Below are positions 19,220-29,884 of a DNA stretch of 33,233 bases, piece after piece. Below the pieces are notes generated by a model. It had not been told where the DNA came from. It worked only from the letters and a program-made list of their open reading frames with translations, and did not search any database. Origin of the DNA: Planctomycetota bacterium (GTDB taxonomy: Bacteria; Planctomycetota; Planctomycetia; Pirellulales; UBA1268); NCBI GenBank assembly GCA_016872925.1, contig VGYR01000010.1, positions 1 to 33,233 of the forward strand. The letters are read 5' to 3'. How positions within the stretch are numbered: the first letter of the stretch is position 1; each line of letters begins with the position of its first letter. The position numbers were made by a program, and so were the translations under genes.

Positions 19220-20155
19220 ATGGCGGGCGGCTTCGACATCCAGGTCAACGGCTACGCGGGAGCCGACTTCTGCTCGCGTGACCTCACACTCGAGCAGTGC
19301 AGCCGGGCCTGCGCCGAACTCGCCGCCGACGGCTTCAGCGGCATCCTCGCCACGGTGATCACCGACACGATCGAGGGCATCTCCGCGAAGCTCGCCCGGC
19401 TGGCGGCGTTTCGCGACCGCGATCCGGCGATCGCCCGCATGATCGCGGGCTTCCACGTCGAGGGCCCGTTCCTGAGCCGCAAGCCGGGGTGCCCCGGGGC
19501 CCACGATCCCACGAAGTTCCTGCCCGCGAGCGTCGACGATGCCAGACGCATCCTCGAAGCGGGCGCCGGTCTCGTGCGGCTAGTCACGCTGGCACCGGAA
19601 TGCGATGCGGGGCTGGTGACCACCGGCTATCTGGCCCGCCAGGGCGTCACGGTCTCGGCCGGGCACTGCGACCCGTCGCTCGACGAACTCGTGGCGGCGA
19701 TCGACGCCGGCCTGTCGATGGTCACGCACCTCGGCAACGGCTGCGCCCTCGACCTGCCCCGGCACGACAACTTCATCCAGCGCGTGCTCTACCTGCACGA
19801 GCGGCTCTGGACCTGCTACATCCCCGACGGCGTCCACGTGCCGTACCACGCCCTGGCCAACTACCTGGCGATTTCGGGCGTCGACCGCTCGATCATGGTG
19901 ACCGATGCGATCGTCGTGGCGAAGCTTCCCCCGGGCCGCTATGCCTACGGCGAAGGCGAGGTGGAGGTCGACGGCGCAGGGGTCGCCCGTCGGCCCGGAC
20001 GGCGCACGCTCGCCGGGTCGACGATCTCGATGCACCGCGTGCGCGAGAACCTCGCCCGGCAGCTCCACCTCGACGACGCGGCGATCGAGCGGCTGGTGTC
20101 GACGAATCCCCGCCGGGCCGTCGGCGTCGCGGCACCGCCCGGCGCCTCCGCCTGA
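19220..20155 (+). CDS. N-acetylglucosamine-6-phosphate deacetylase-like amidohydrolase (short form)
   Basis: ATG at 19220; FDIQVNGYAGADF, GFHVEGPFLSRKPGCPGAH, VSAGHCDP, MVTHLGNGC, YIPDGVHV, MVTDAIVV, RTLAGSTISM motifs match NagA. Confidence 0.85.
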   Translation: MAGGFDIQVNGYAGADFCSRDLTLEQCSRACAELAADGFSGILATVITDTIEGISAKLARLAAFRDRDPAIARMIAGFHVEGPFLSRKPGCPGAHDPTKFLPASVDDARRILEAGAGLVRLVTLAPECDAGLVTTGYLARQGVTVSAGHCDPSLDELVAAIDAGLSMVTHLGNGCALDLPRHDNFIQRVLYLHERLWTCYIPDGVHVPYHALANYLAISGVDRSIMVTDAIVVAKLPPGRYAYGEGEVEVDGAGVARRPGRRTLAGSTISMHRVRENLARQLHLDDAAIERLVSTNPRRAVGVAAPPGASA

Positions 20156-21230
20156 CGGGCCGCGCCGGCATCGCCACGTCGTCCCCGACGAGCCGCGCGA
20201 TCCTGCGGCCGGGGGAGGTCATGGCGAGGCCGTCGAGCATCGCAACCGGAATCCAGCGGGCCGCTGACGCCACGGCTGGTGCGCGAGCCGTGCGCCGCTC
20301 GACCGCCACGCACTCGATCCGGTGGTTCGTCACGCCATAGGTGAAGCGGCCGAGTTCGCGGCCCTTGGATCCCGGCCGCTCCCGCGGAAAATCCCAGAGC
20401 CCCTCCCACCATTCGCCGGCACCTCGGCGCACGACCAGCACGCGGTCGCCATGCCGCGTCACGACCGCCGTCTCCCGAATCCGCCGCGTGGCCCGCGGCG
20501 CGGCCGTCACCGGAATCGATTCCACCCGCCCCGCCGCATGCGCGCCGCAGTTCGCTGCCAGCGGGCAGCGGCCGCAGACCGGTCGCGCGGGCGTGCAGAC
20601 CGTCGCGCCGAGGTCCATCAGAGCCTGGTTGAAGGTTCCCGCGCCGCGCCGCGGCACGAGCGTTGCGGCGATCCGCCAGATCGGCTCGTCGCCGGCGCCG
20701 CCCACAGGCTCGGCGTGGCCGCTGAGCCGTGCCAGCACCCGCCGCGAGTTGGCCTCGACGATCGGCGCCGGCAGATCGAACGCGATCGAGGCGATCGCCC
20801 CGGCCGTGTACCGCCCCACCCCGGGAAGCGACCGCAGTCCGGCGACCGACCGCGGAACCACGCCGCCGTGCTCGGCGACGAGCGCCTGGGCCGCGGCGTG
20901 CAGCTGCCGGGCCCGCCGATAATAGCCCAGCCCCTCCCAATGCTTGAGGACCTCCGCTTCGCTCGCCCGCGCGAGATGGCCGACGCTGGGGAACCGGCGG
21001 AGGAACCTGGCGAAGAAATCCTTGACGCGTTCGACCTGTGTCTGCTGGAGCATCACCTCGCTCACCCACACGGCATAGGGATCACGGGTGCGGCGCCACG
21101 GCAGGTCGCGCCGCGCCCTGGCGTACCACCGCGCGAGCCGCCGCCGGACGCCGGCCGGATCGGTGACGCCCGCAGGGGAGGTCGTGCGGAAGGGCGGACG
21201 TTTTTCAACGGCGGGCCGCGACCGTGACAC
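19893..21230 (-). CDS. mutY: A/G-specific adenine glycosylase
   Basis: DLPWRRTRDPYAVWVSEVMLQQTQVERV, LPGVGRYTAGAIASIAF, ALMDLGATVCTPARPVCGRCPLAANC (4Fe-4S C-x6-C-x2-C-x5-C), C-terminal NUDIX-like domain. GTG at 21230 is the likely start; the frame has no stop until 19893, overlapping the NagA-like gene. Confidence 0.9.
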   Translation of the reverse strand: MSRSRPAVEKRPPFRTTSPAGVTDPAGVRRRLARWYARARRDLPWRRTRDPYAVWVSEVMLQQTQVERVKDFFARFLRRFPSVGHLARASEAEVLKHWEGLGYYRRARQLHAAAQALVAEHGGVVPRSVAGLRSLPGVGRYTAGAIASIAFDLPAPIVEANSRRVLARLSGHAEPVGGAGDEPIWRIAATLVPRRGAGTFNQALMDLGATVCTPARPVCGRCPLAANCGAHAAGRVESIPVTAAPRATRRIRETAVVTRHGDRVLVVRRGAGEWWEGLWDFPRERPGSKGRELGRFTYGVTNHRIECVAVERRTARAPAVASAARWIPVAMLDGLAMTSPGRRIARLVGDDVAMPARPVRRRRRAVPRRRRPGGDSSTPAARSPRRRGGAAGRGSRARGASRSSTRRACAVRADGRPLRRRPPPRLRRRHSGPGEASPRRSHRSP

Positions 21231-21302
21231 TTGCACTCTCCGGGTCCGTGCGGTCAAACCGACGGCAGTGTAGTGCACTCCCGCCGCCGGCCGACCCACT
21301 CC

Positions 21303-21833
21303 ATGAGCCACCGACGAGACCAGGAGAAAGCGGGGGATCGCGGCGGCCGCGGCCGCGACAAGCTCTCGGTCGCCCGGCGCGACACCGCCGCGGGCCCCGC
21401 CTGGGAACTCGTCCACCCGCGGTGCAGCCGCAGGCGGCGGGAGGACATCGAGGAGGTCGAGGCGATGGTCGAGGCCGGCGAGGTCGAGATCGCCCACGAC
21501 GAGCTGATCTGGCTGCTCTCCGAGTGTCCCGACTTTCTCGAAGCCCACGTGCAGCTCGGCTTGATCGCCCTGGAAGGCGACGACCCGAAGCTCGCCCGCG
21601 GCCACTTCGGCCGGGCCTACGAGCTCGCCATCCGGACGCTCGACGCCGCCAACACGCCGTGGCCGATGCCCTACGAGCTCGACGGCAACAAGCCGTTCTT
21701 TCAGGCCGCGAAGGGCCTCGTCCAGTCGCTGATGGAGCTCGGCCGGCCGCGGTCGGCCGCCGAAGTCTGCCAGCGGCTCGCGGTGCTCGACCCCGCTGAC
21801 CCCCTGGGCATCCAGAAAATCGCCCGCCGGTAG
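21303..21833 (+). CDS. TPR-like conserved protein
   Basis: ATG at 21303; EVEIAHDELIWLLSECPDFLEAHVQLGLIALEGDDPKLARGHFGRAYELA and AAEVCQRLAVLDPADPLGIQKI look like TPR helices. Confidence 0.7.
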   Translation: MSHRRDQEKAGDRGGRGRDKLSVARRDTAAGPAWELVHPRCSRRRREDIEEVEAMVEAGEVEIAHDELIWLLSECPDFLEAHVQLGLIALEGDDPKLARGHFGRAYELAIRTLDAANTPWPMPYELDGNKPFFQAAKGLVQSLMELGRPRSAAEVCQRLAVLDPADPLGIQKIARR

Positions 21834-21882
21834 CGGCTGCCGTATCATGCCGGTCGTTCGCCCGCCTCCGGAAGCACCTGCC

Positions 21883-22791
21883 ATGACGACGATGCCTCTC
21901 CGGCTGCTGGCATCCACGATTCTGCTCCTGCCCGCGAGCGCCCGCTGCCACGACACGACGCCGGCGGCGGCCGCCGCCGAGACGCTTCGGCTCTGGGAGG
22001 AAGCCGCCCCCGGCGCGGCGGGTGCGGCCGACCACGACATCCCGGTCGTGGCCTGGTGGCCGGCCACGCGCGGCGTTGATCCCGCGGCCGCGCTGGTCGT
22101 CTGCCCCGGTGGTGGATACGGCGCCCTCGCCGACCATGAAGGCAGCGATTACGCCCGCTGGCTCAACGCCCGGGGCATCTCCGCCTTCGTGCTCCGCTAT
22201 CGCCTTGGCAGCCACGGCTACCGCCACCCCGTGATGCTCGACGACGTCTCGCGGGCGATCCGCCTGGTGCGGCACGGCCACGAGCGGTTCCACGTCGATC
22301 CCGGCCGGGTCGGCGTGATGGGCAGTTCGGCCGGCGGCCATCTCGCCCTCACCGCCTGCCTGCACGCCGGCGCCGGCGACGATCGGGCCGCCGATCCGAT
22401 CGACCGTGGCTCCGCCCGACCCGATCTCGGCGTCCTCTGCTATCCCGTCGTGAGCATGACGCCCGACAAGACCCATGCCGGCTCACGGCGGAACCTGCTC
22501 GGCGACTCGCCGGACGACGCAGTCGCCCGGCAGCTGTCCGGCGAACTCGCGGTCCACCGGGACGTGCCGCCGCTGTTCATCTGGCACACCCGGGACGACG
22601 CGGTGGTGAAGCTCGAGCCGATCCTGGAGCTCTGCCTCCGGCTCACGTCGCTCGAGCGACCCTACGAGCTGCACGTCTACGCGTCCGGCCCGCACGGCCT
22701 CGGACTCGGCGTCCGCCCCTATGATCCCGCCAAGCCGCTCCATCCGTGGACGGTGGAGTGCGGCCGCTGGCTCGGTGCCCAAGGGTTCTGA
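21883..22791 (+). CDS. Alpha/beta hydrolase (acetyl-esterase/BD-FAE-like), secreted
   Basis: ATG 21883; VVCPGGGYGALADHEGSDYARWLNARGISAFVLRYRL, VGVMGSSAGGHLAL nucleophile, FIWHTRDDAVVK, GPHGLGLG. Confidence 0.9.
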   Translation: MTTMPLRLLASTILLLPASARCHDTTPAAAAAETLRLWEEAAPGAAGAADHDIPVVAWWPATRGVDPAAALVVCPGGGYGALADHEGSDYARWLNARGISAFVLRYRLGSHGYRHPVMLDDVSRAIRLVRHGHERFHVDPGRVGVMGSSAGGHLALTACLHAGAGDDRAADPIDRGSARPDLGVLCYPVVSMTPDKTHAGSRRNLLGDSPDDAVARQLSGELAVHRDVPPLFIWHTRDDAVVKLEPILELCLRLTSLERPYELHVYASGPHGLGLGVRPYDPAKPLHPWTVECGRWLGAQGF

Positions 22792-22797
22792 TCGCCC

Positions 22798-23424
22798 ATG
22801 ACACCCGGCCGGTTCATCTCGCTGGAAGGCATCGACGGCGCCGGGAAGTCGGCGCAGATCGGCCGGCTCGCCGACTGGCTGATCTCGGAAGGCCGCCGGG
22901 TGACCACCTGCCGGGATCCCGGCTCGACCCCGGTGGGCGACGCCATCCGCGCGATTCTCCTCGACCGGCACGACCTCCACCTCGCCGCGACCGCGGAGAT
23001 GTTTCTCTACATGGCGGCCCGGGCACAGCTCGTGGCCGAGGTGATCGAGCCGGCGCTGGCCCGCGGCGAGTGGGTGGTCAGCGATCGCTACCTGCTCTCC
23101 AACGTCGTCTACCAGGGCTACGGCGGGGGGCTCGATCCGGAGTCGATTCGCCGTGTGGGCCGAATCGCCACGGCCGGCCGGATGCCGGACCTGGTGCTGC
23201 TGCTCGACGTCGATCTGGAGACCAGCAGCCGTCGGCTGGCCCGCCCCCTCGACAAACTCGAAAATCGCGGCGCCGACTACCGGGCGCGGCTCCGGACCGG
23301 CTACCTCGCCGAGGCGGCGCGGAATCCCGACCTCGTGGTCACGATCGACGCCTCGGCGGGAATCGACGACGTCGCGTCGGCGATCCGTGTCGCCGCCGCC
23401 CGGCGGCTCGCGGTCGTCGGCTAG
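22798..23424 (+). CDS. tmk: Thymidylate kinase
   Basis: FISLEGIDGAGKSAQIGRLADWL, CRDPGSTPVGDAIRAILL, WVVSDRYLLSNVVYQGYGGGLD. Confidence 0.95.
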   Translation: MTPGRFISLEGIDGAGKSAQIGRLADWLISEGRRVTTCRDPGSTPVGDAIRAILLDRHDLHLAATAEMFLYMAARAQLVAEVIEPALARGEWVVSDRYLLSNVVYQGYGGGLDPESIRRVGRIATAGRMPDLVLLLDVDLETSSRRLARPLDKLENRGADYRARLRTGYLAEAARNPDLVVTIDASAGIDDVASAIRVAAARRLAVVG

Positions 23425-23432
23425 GAGGATCC

Positions 23433-24488
23433 ATGGCCTGGCAGGGCATCGAGGGGCACGACGAGATCGCCGCGCGGTTCGCGGCGGCCAACGCCCGCGG
23501 CAGGATCTCCGGCGCGTACCTGTTCGTCGGCCCGCCCGGCGTGGGCAAGGGGACGTTCGCGCTGGCGCTGGCGAAGGCGGTCGTCTGCGCGCAGCCCCGG
23601 CCGGGGATGGTGGCCTGCGGCACCTGTGCCTCGTGCATGCAGGCGGCCGCGGGAAGCCATCCCGACATCGACGTCGTCCGCAAGCCCGAGGATCGGGCGA
23701 CGATCCCGCTGGATCTCCTGATCGGTGATGACGAGCACCGGATGCGGGAGGGGCTGTGCTGGCGAATCCTGCTCCGTCCGGCCCTGGGCACGCGGAAGGT
23801 GGCCGTCGTGATGGATGCCGACCACTTGGCGGAGGAGGGGGCCAACTGCCTCCTGAAGACGCTCGAGGAGCCGCCCGCGGGATCCGTGATCATCCTCGTC
23901 GGCACCGCCCCGGAGCGGCAGTTGCCCACGATCCGCTCGCGATGCCAAGTGGTGCGGTTCGCGCCGCTGCCGACCGAAGCGGTACGGCGGATCGTCGCCG
24001 CCGAGATGCGGGCGGCGGATCTGCCCGTGGACGAGGCGGCGCTCACACTGGCGGCGCAGGCGGCCGGCGGCAGCCTCGCCCGCGTTCGGCTGATGCTCGA
24101 TCCCGAAGTGGCGGAGTTTCACGGCCGGTTGCTCGACCTGCTCGCCAGCAGGCCGCTTCGCGGGGTCGATCTCGGACGTGAGACGCTGGCCTTCGTGGAG
24201 GCCGCCGGCAAGGAGGCGCAGCCGCGACGGGCCCGGCTGCGGCTGGTGCTCGATGCCACGCTCGACGTGCTCCGGGAGGCGGCCCATCGTGCCGCCGGAT
24301 CCGCGGCTGCGGCACCGCAGCTGGCCCGCGCCGCCGCGGCCTGGTCGACCGACGTCGACACCGTGGTCTCGGCGTTCGAGCGAACGCTCGACGCCGTCGA
24401 CGCCGTCGATCGCAACGCCAACCTCGGTGTTCTTGTCGATGCCTGGACGGCGCTCCTCGAAGAACCCCGCCTCGCCCGCCGCAGCTGA
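23433..24488 (+). CDS. holB: DNA polymerase III delta' subunit
   Basis: AGGAGG upstream of ATG 23433; GAYLFVGPPGVGKGTFALALAKAVVC, CGTCASCMQAAAGSHPDIDVV, LLKTLEEPPAGSVIILVGTAPERQLPTIRSRCQ. Confidence 0.93.
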   Translation: MAWQGIEGHDEIAARFAAANARGRISGAYLFVGPPGVGKGTFALALAKAVVCAQPRPGMVACGTCASCMQAAAGSHPDIDVVRKPEDRATIPLDLLIGDDEHRMREGLCWRILLRPALGTRKVAVVMDADHLAEEGANCLLKTLEEPPAGSVIILVGTAPERQLPTIRSRCQVVRFAPLPTEAVRRIVAAEMRAADLPVDEAALTLAAQAAGGSLARVRLMLDPEVAEFHGRLLDLLASRPLRGVDLGRETLAFVEAAGKEAQPRRARLRLVLDATLDVLREAAHRAAGSAAAAPQLARAAAAWSTDVDTVVSAFERTLDAVDAVDRNANLGVLVDAWTALLEEPRLARRS

Positions 24489-24680
24489 CGGCGTCCCCAG
24501 CCTGCCCGGTTTCCCCCGCCACCCCCGTCCCCCGCGCTGCGGGCGGCGCCGGGGAAATCCTGCCGCCCCGGCGGGCGACGATCGAATTTTCCGGTCGTGC
24601 CTGTCGATCCATCCGTGCGGGGATTGCGGTCGTCGGGGCATTCGACGCCGCGGTGCTCCGGGCAGGCGGACGGCGGCGTT

Positions 24681-27377
24681 ATGGGGAGCAATCAGGGCAT
24701 CGCCGGCAGGCCGAGGGGCCTGGTCCTGGTGATGATCGTCGCCTTCGTGGGAGGCGTCGCCTTCTCGTTGTCGCTCTCCGGCGAGGGCTTGTGGCAGCCG
24801 CCGCCGGGCTCGTCGTTCGTGATCGAAGAGGCCTTGGTCGAGGCGGAGTGCCCGCCGACCATCTTGGACGACGCGCTGCCGGAGGAGGCGGTGCTCCTGG
24901 CGACGGCGCCTCCGCCCCGGTCGGAGCGGCTGGCGCTGGGTGAGGTCGCGACTCCACTGGCTCTGGCGATTGTCAGCCAAGCGATTCCGACGTCGGCCAG
25001 CAGCGAGGAGCCGTCATCCGTGGCCCTCGAGGAGGGCCGCGAAGCCGGTGCCGAGGTCGTCTCCGACGCCGACGTCGGCTCGTTGCTGCCGACGCCGCGA
25101 ACGCCTGCTCCCCCCGAGACGCATGAGCATCACGTGGGAGTGGAAACCACGCCCGATGCGGACCTGCGGTCGCTGATGACGCGGACCCGAACGACGGACG
25201 TCGCTCGGCGGCCGGTCGATCCCCCCAGGCCTCATCCCTCGCCGACGGAACCCGTCGAGCCTCCACCCCCTGCAGCTCCGCCACTCCCGGGAGCTGAATG
25301 GAGCGATCCCGACGGCATCAACTGGACGGAGCCGCCGGCGGACGACGGCCGGTCACCGGCCCCAACGCGGGCCGGCCGACTGTTCGGCAGGTTCGGCGAA
25401 CGGCTCGGTGATGCCCGGGGAGGTGCAGCCAACACCGGCCCCCCGCTCGGTGGCCGCATCCTCGACCGGGTGCGGGAACGCATCAACCCGCCGCGCGATG
25501 GCGACGCGGAGCCGCGTCCGCTCCCCGACCAGACCGGCCCCACGCCCCGGGACTGGCCCCTTCCCTCGACGCTCGTCGACCAACTCTCGCGCATCGACGA
25601 CGGGAGCCCCGGTCCACCTGCCGGCTGGGCCGCAGCATCGCTCGCCGACGTCGAGAAGGTCGTGTCCACCGCCGGACCAAACGATCCTGCCGCGGAACCG
25701 GCCTTGCTGGCGCTCGGCGAACGCGTGGGCGAAGGCATGGCGATCGCCGACGGCGTCGCAACACCCGCGTTGGCATCGCAGATCCGCCGTGCCGCATTGG
25801 CTCTCGCGCGCCGCGTGGCCGTCTGGCGGGCTGCGGCCTCACGCTGCGCTGAAACCAGGGCTCCGGCGGACGGAGCCGCCGGAGGTGGCACGCCCTCTCC
25901 GGAAGCCACGCCGGTCTGCCGGGAGGTCGGCGGCCTGCTGCTGGCCGTCGAGCGGTTCGAGGAGTCGCGCGGGGCCGAGGACGCCGCGGCCATCCGCGCC
26001 GCGCTGCGATCGGTTGATTCCTCGACATCGGCCGCGCAGCGGGCGCTCGACCGCGCCATTCAGGATCACTATCTTTCTCCGAACGTGCGGATCGCCATCC
26101 ACGAGCAGTTTGCCGAGCGGCTGCTCCCGGAGTCGACGGTCACCAGCGGTCCGCTGCAGGACTTCGTGCTGGGCCGCAAGGTTCGCGGCACGAAGACCGT
26201 CGAGCAGTCGACGGGCGTCCGCTTCCTGCCGCATCCTGCGGAAATCCGCCTCGACTTGCTGGTGACCGGGGAGATCGCCTCGCGGACGGTGACGGAGGCG
26301 GGCTCCGTCGCGATCCACTCCACGGGGCAGTCGTCCTTCACGGTGCACAAGCCGATCAGCGTGTCCACCCGCGGCCTGTCCTTCGGGCCGGCGCGGGGAT
26401 CCGCCTCGAACCACTCGCGGCTGGCGGGCATCGAGACCGGGTTCGACGCCGTGCCGCTGATGGGCCCGCTCGTCCGCGGCATCGCCCGCAACCAGCACGA
26501 CGTGAGCATCGAGGAGGCCAGCCGCGAAGTGAACGGGAAGATCGTCGGGCGGGCGTGCAGCGAGGTCGACCGGCAGACGGAGCCGCAGCTCACGGAAGTC
26601 GCCGCCGGAATCCGCACGCGGTTCTGGAGCCCCATGGTCGGCCTCGGTCTGGCGCCGACGGCGGTGGCCCTGGAGACGAACGGTGGCGTCGCGACCGCGC
26701 GGCTCCGGCTTGCGGCGGATTCCCAACTCGCCGCCCACACGCCCCGGCCGCGTGCTCCGGAAGACGCGCTGTTCAGCATGCAGGTGCACGAGTCGAGCGT
26801 GAACAACGCCTGCGGACGATTCGGGCTGGCCGGTCGGAAGATGTCGCTCGAGGAGCTGACGCGATCGATCTGCACGCAGCTGGGGCTGCCCCCGAAGATC
26901 CCCGACGACCTTCCCCAGGGCGTGGACGTGACCTTCGCCGCGATCGACCCGCTGCGGGTCGAATGCCGTGACGGGCTGGTGCACGTGCGGGTCGCGTTGG
27001 AGGCGCTGGAGAGCGGCCGGCGCAGCAACTGGTATGACGTCGTGGCCCACGTCGCCTACCGGCCGACCATCGATGGCATGCAGGTCTCGCTGGAGCGCGA
27101 GGGTCCGGTGCAGCTCAGCGGCCCGGGACACAAGGGGCGGATGGAGTTCGGGTTGCGGACGATCTTCGGCAAGATGTTTCCGAAGGAACGGCCGGTGAAA
27201 CTCGTGCCGGAGAAGCTGCTGGCGAATCCCCGGATGCGCGGCGTGCAGGCGGTGCAGGCGGTCGTGGCCGACGGCTGGCTGGCCGTGGCCCTGGGGAAGG
27301 CCGCATCGGACGGGCCCGCGCGGCCTTCGGCCACGGCGCGGAGGAGCTCGTCGGTGGAGCGGACCCAACGCCGCTGA
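24681..27377 (+). CDS. Large membrane-anchored protein of unknown function with Pro-rich linker
   Basis: ATG at 24681; one TM segment (LVLVMIVAFVGGVAFSLSLSG), long Pro/acidic linker, globular C-terminal part (NVRIAIHEQFAERLLPESTVTSGPLQDFVLGRKVRGTKTVEQ...). Reading frame intact for 898 aa. Confidence 0.8.
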   Translation: MGSNQGIAGRPRGLVLVMIVAFVGGVAFSLSLSGEGLWQPPPGSSFVIEEALVEAECPPTILDDALPEEAVLLATAPPPRSERLALGEVATPLALAIVSQAIPTSASSEEPSSVALEEGREAGAEVVSDADVGSLLPTPRTPAPPETHEHHVGVETTPDADLRSLMTRTRTTDVARRPVDPPRPHPSPTEPVEPPPPAAPPLPGAEWSDPDGINWTEPPADDGRSPAPTRAGRLFGRFGERLGDARGGAANTGPPLGGRILDRVRERINPPRDGDAEPRPLPDQTGPTPRDWPLPSTLVDQLSRIDDGSPGPPAGWAAASLADVEKVVSTAGPNDPAAEPALLALGERVGEGMAIADGVATPALASQIRRAALALARRVAVWRAAASRCAETRAPADGAAGGGTPSPEATPVCREVGGLLLAVERFEESRGAEDAAAIRAALRSVDSSTSAAQRALDRAIQDHYLSPNVRIAIHEQFAERLLPESTVTSGPLQDFVLGRKVRGTKTVEQSTGVRFLPHPAEIRLDLLVTGEIASRTVTEAGSVAIHSTGQSSFTVHKPISVSTRGLSFGPARGSASNHSRLAGIETGFDAVPLMGPLVRGIARNQHDVSIEEASREVNGKIVGRACSEVDRQTEPQLTEVAAGIRTRFWSPMVGLGLAPTAVALETNGGVATARLRLAADSQLAAHTPRPRAPEDALFSMQVHESSVNNACGRFGLAGRKMSLEELTRSICTQLGLPPKIPDDLPQGVDVTFAAIDPLRVECRDGLVHVRVALEALESGRRSNWYDVVAHVAYRPTIDGMQVSLEREGPVQLSGPGHKGRMEFGLRTIFGKMFPKERPVKLVPEKLLANPRMRGVQAVQAVVADGWLAVALGKAASDGPARPSATARRSSSVERTQRR

Positions 27378-27461
27378 AGGCCCGCGTCGCCGGCGACTAC
27401 AATGCCGCGCCGTCGGGGCCGCCGTTCCGTGCGGTTCCGGAGTTCCCCAGGAGCCTCGCCG

Positions 27462-28874
27462 ATGCCCGCCGCAGCCGCCTTCCGCACCGAGTCCGACAGC
27501 ATGGGGGAGGTCCGCGTGCCAGCCGACCGGTACTGGGGTGCGCAGACCGAGCGGTCGCGGGACAACTTCCGGATCGGCGTCGAGCGGTTCCAGTGGGGCC
27601 GCAGCATCACGAAGAGCCTGGGCATCCTCAAGAAGTGCGCGGCGCTCGCCAACGGCGAACTGGGGCAACTGCCCGCCGAAACGGTGAAGCTGATCGTCCA
27701 GGCCGCCGACGAGGTCATCGCCGGCACGCTCGACGACCACTTCCCGCTCGTCGTCTTCCAGACCGGCAGCGGCACGCAGTCGAACATGAACGCCAACGAG
27801 GTGATCTCCAACCGCGCCATCGAGATCGCCGGCGGCGTGATGGGATCGAAGAAGCCCGTCCATCCCAACGACGACGTCAATCGCGGCCAGTCGTCCAACG
27901 ACACCTTTCCCACGGCCATGCACATCGCGGCGGTCGAGGTCGTCCACGACCGGCTGCTGCCCGCCGTGCGGCTGCTCCGCGACGTGTTTCTCGGCCTCGA
28001 GCGGAAGCATGCCGAGCTCGTGAAGATCGGCCGCACCCACCTCCAAGACGCCACGCCGATCACGCTCGGCCAGGAGATCTCCTCGTGGCGGGCTCCACTC
28101 GACGAGCGGATCGCCGTGATCGAGCGGGCGCTCCCCGGCCTCCATCAGCTCGCGATCGGCGGCACGGCGGTCGGCACCGGCCTCAACGCCCATCCCAGGT
28201 TCGGGGAGGTGGCCGCCGGCTACATCGCGCGGGAGACCGGACACCCGTTCGTCTCCGCCGCCAACAAGTTCGCGGCGCTGGCGGCCCACGACGCCATGGT
28301 GGACATGAGTGCCGCGGAGCGCGGGCTGGCAATGGCTCTGTTCAAGATCGCCAGCGACATCCGCCTGCTGGCTTCGGGGCCACGCTGCGGGATCGGTGAG
28401 ATCACCATTCCCGAGAACGAACCGGGGAGTTCGATCATGCCCGGAAAGGTGAACCCGACCCAGTGCGAGGCGATGACCATGGTCTGCGTCCAGGTGTTCG
28501 GCAACGACTCGGCCGTCGCCTTCGCCGGCTCGCAGGGCCACTTCCAGCTCAACGTCTTCAAGCCGCTGATGGTCCACAACGTGATCGAGAGCGCCGACCT
28601 GATGGCCGACGCCTGTGATTCGATGCGAATCCACTGCGCGTCGGGCATCGAGCCGAACCTCGCCCGGATCCGTCACCACCTCGACGACTCGCTGATGCTC
28701 GTCACGGCCCTCAACACGCACATCGGCTACGAGAAGGCGGCCAAGATCGCCAAGCGGGCCCACCTGGAGGGCACGAGCCTCAAGGAGGCCGCCGTGGCAC
28801 TGGGCTACGTGACCCCCGAGCAGTACGACCGCTGGGTGGTGCCGGTGGAAATGACCCGGCCGTTGCCGGGCTGA
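27462..28874 (+). CDS. fumC: Class II fumarate hydratase
   Basis: [81 protein letters not shown]. Confidence 0.97.
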   Translation: MPAAAAFRTESDSMGEVRVPADRYWGAQTERSRDNFRIGVERFQWGRSITKSLGILKKCAALANGELGQLPAETVKLIVQAADEVIAGTLDDHFPLVVFQTGSGTQSNMNANEVISNRAIEIAGGVMGSKKPVHPNDDVNRGQSSNDTFPTAMHIAAVEVVHDRLLPAVRLLRDVFLGLERKHAELVKIGRTHLQDATPITLGQEISSWRAPLDERIAVIERALPGLHQLAIGGTAVGTGLNAHPRFGEVAAGYIARETGHPFVSAANKFAALAAHDAMVDMSAAERGLAMALFKIASDIRLLASGPRCGIGEITIPENEPGSSIMPGKVNPTQCEAMTMVCVQVFGNDSAVAFAGSQGHFQLNVFKPLMVHNVIESADLMADACDSMRIHCASGIEPNLARIRHHLDDSLMLVTALNTHIGYEKAAKIAKRAHLEGTSLKEAAVALGYVTPEQYDRWVVPVEMTRPLPG

Positions 28875-28959
28875 AGGTCCGCTCGCGGACGCCCGGTATG
28901 CTCCACTCCGGGCCGGGTGTCGGCTCGTTGGCGCCCGTCATCGCCGGAGGTTTCCGCTC

Positions 28960-29880
<921 letters not shown>

Positions 29881-29884
29881 CGTC

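Noticed and set aside
24489-24680. C-rich, G-rich intergenic stretch between holB and the large anchored protein
   Set aside because: Several weak overlapping GC stems can be drawn, but none is clearly dominant; no conserved RNA motif recognised.
25839-28763. 974-aa minus-strand ORF
   Set aside because: Antisense to fumC and the large anchored protein; composition typical of a shadow frame.
28877-28890. Hairpin gtccgc-tc-gcggac just after the fumC stop
   Set aside because: Short stem with a tiny loop and no T-tract; common by chance in this GC-rich DNA, so not listed as a terminator.
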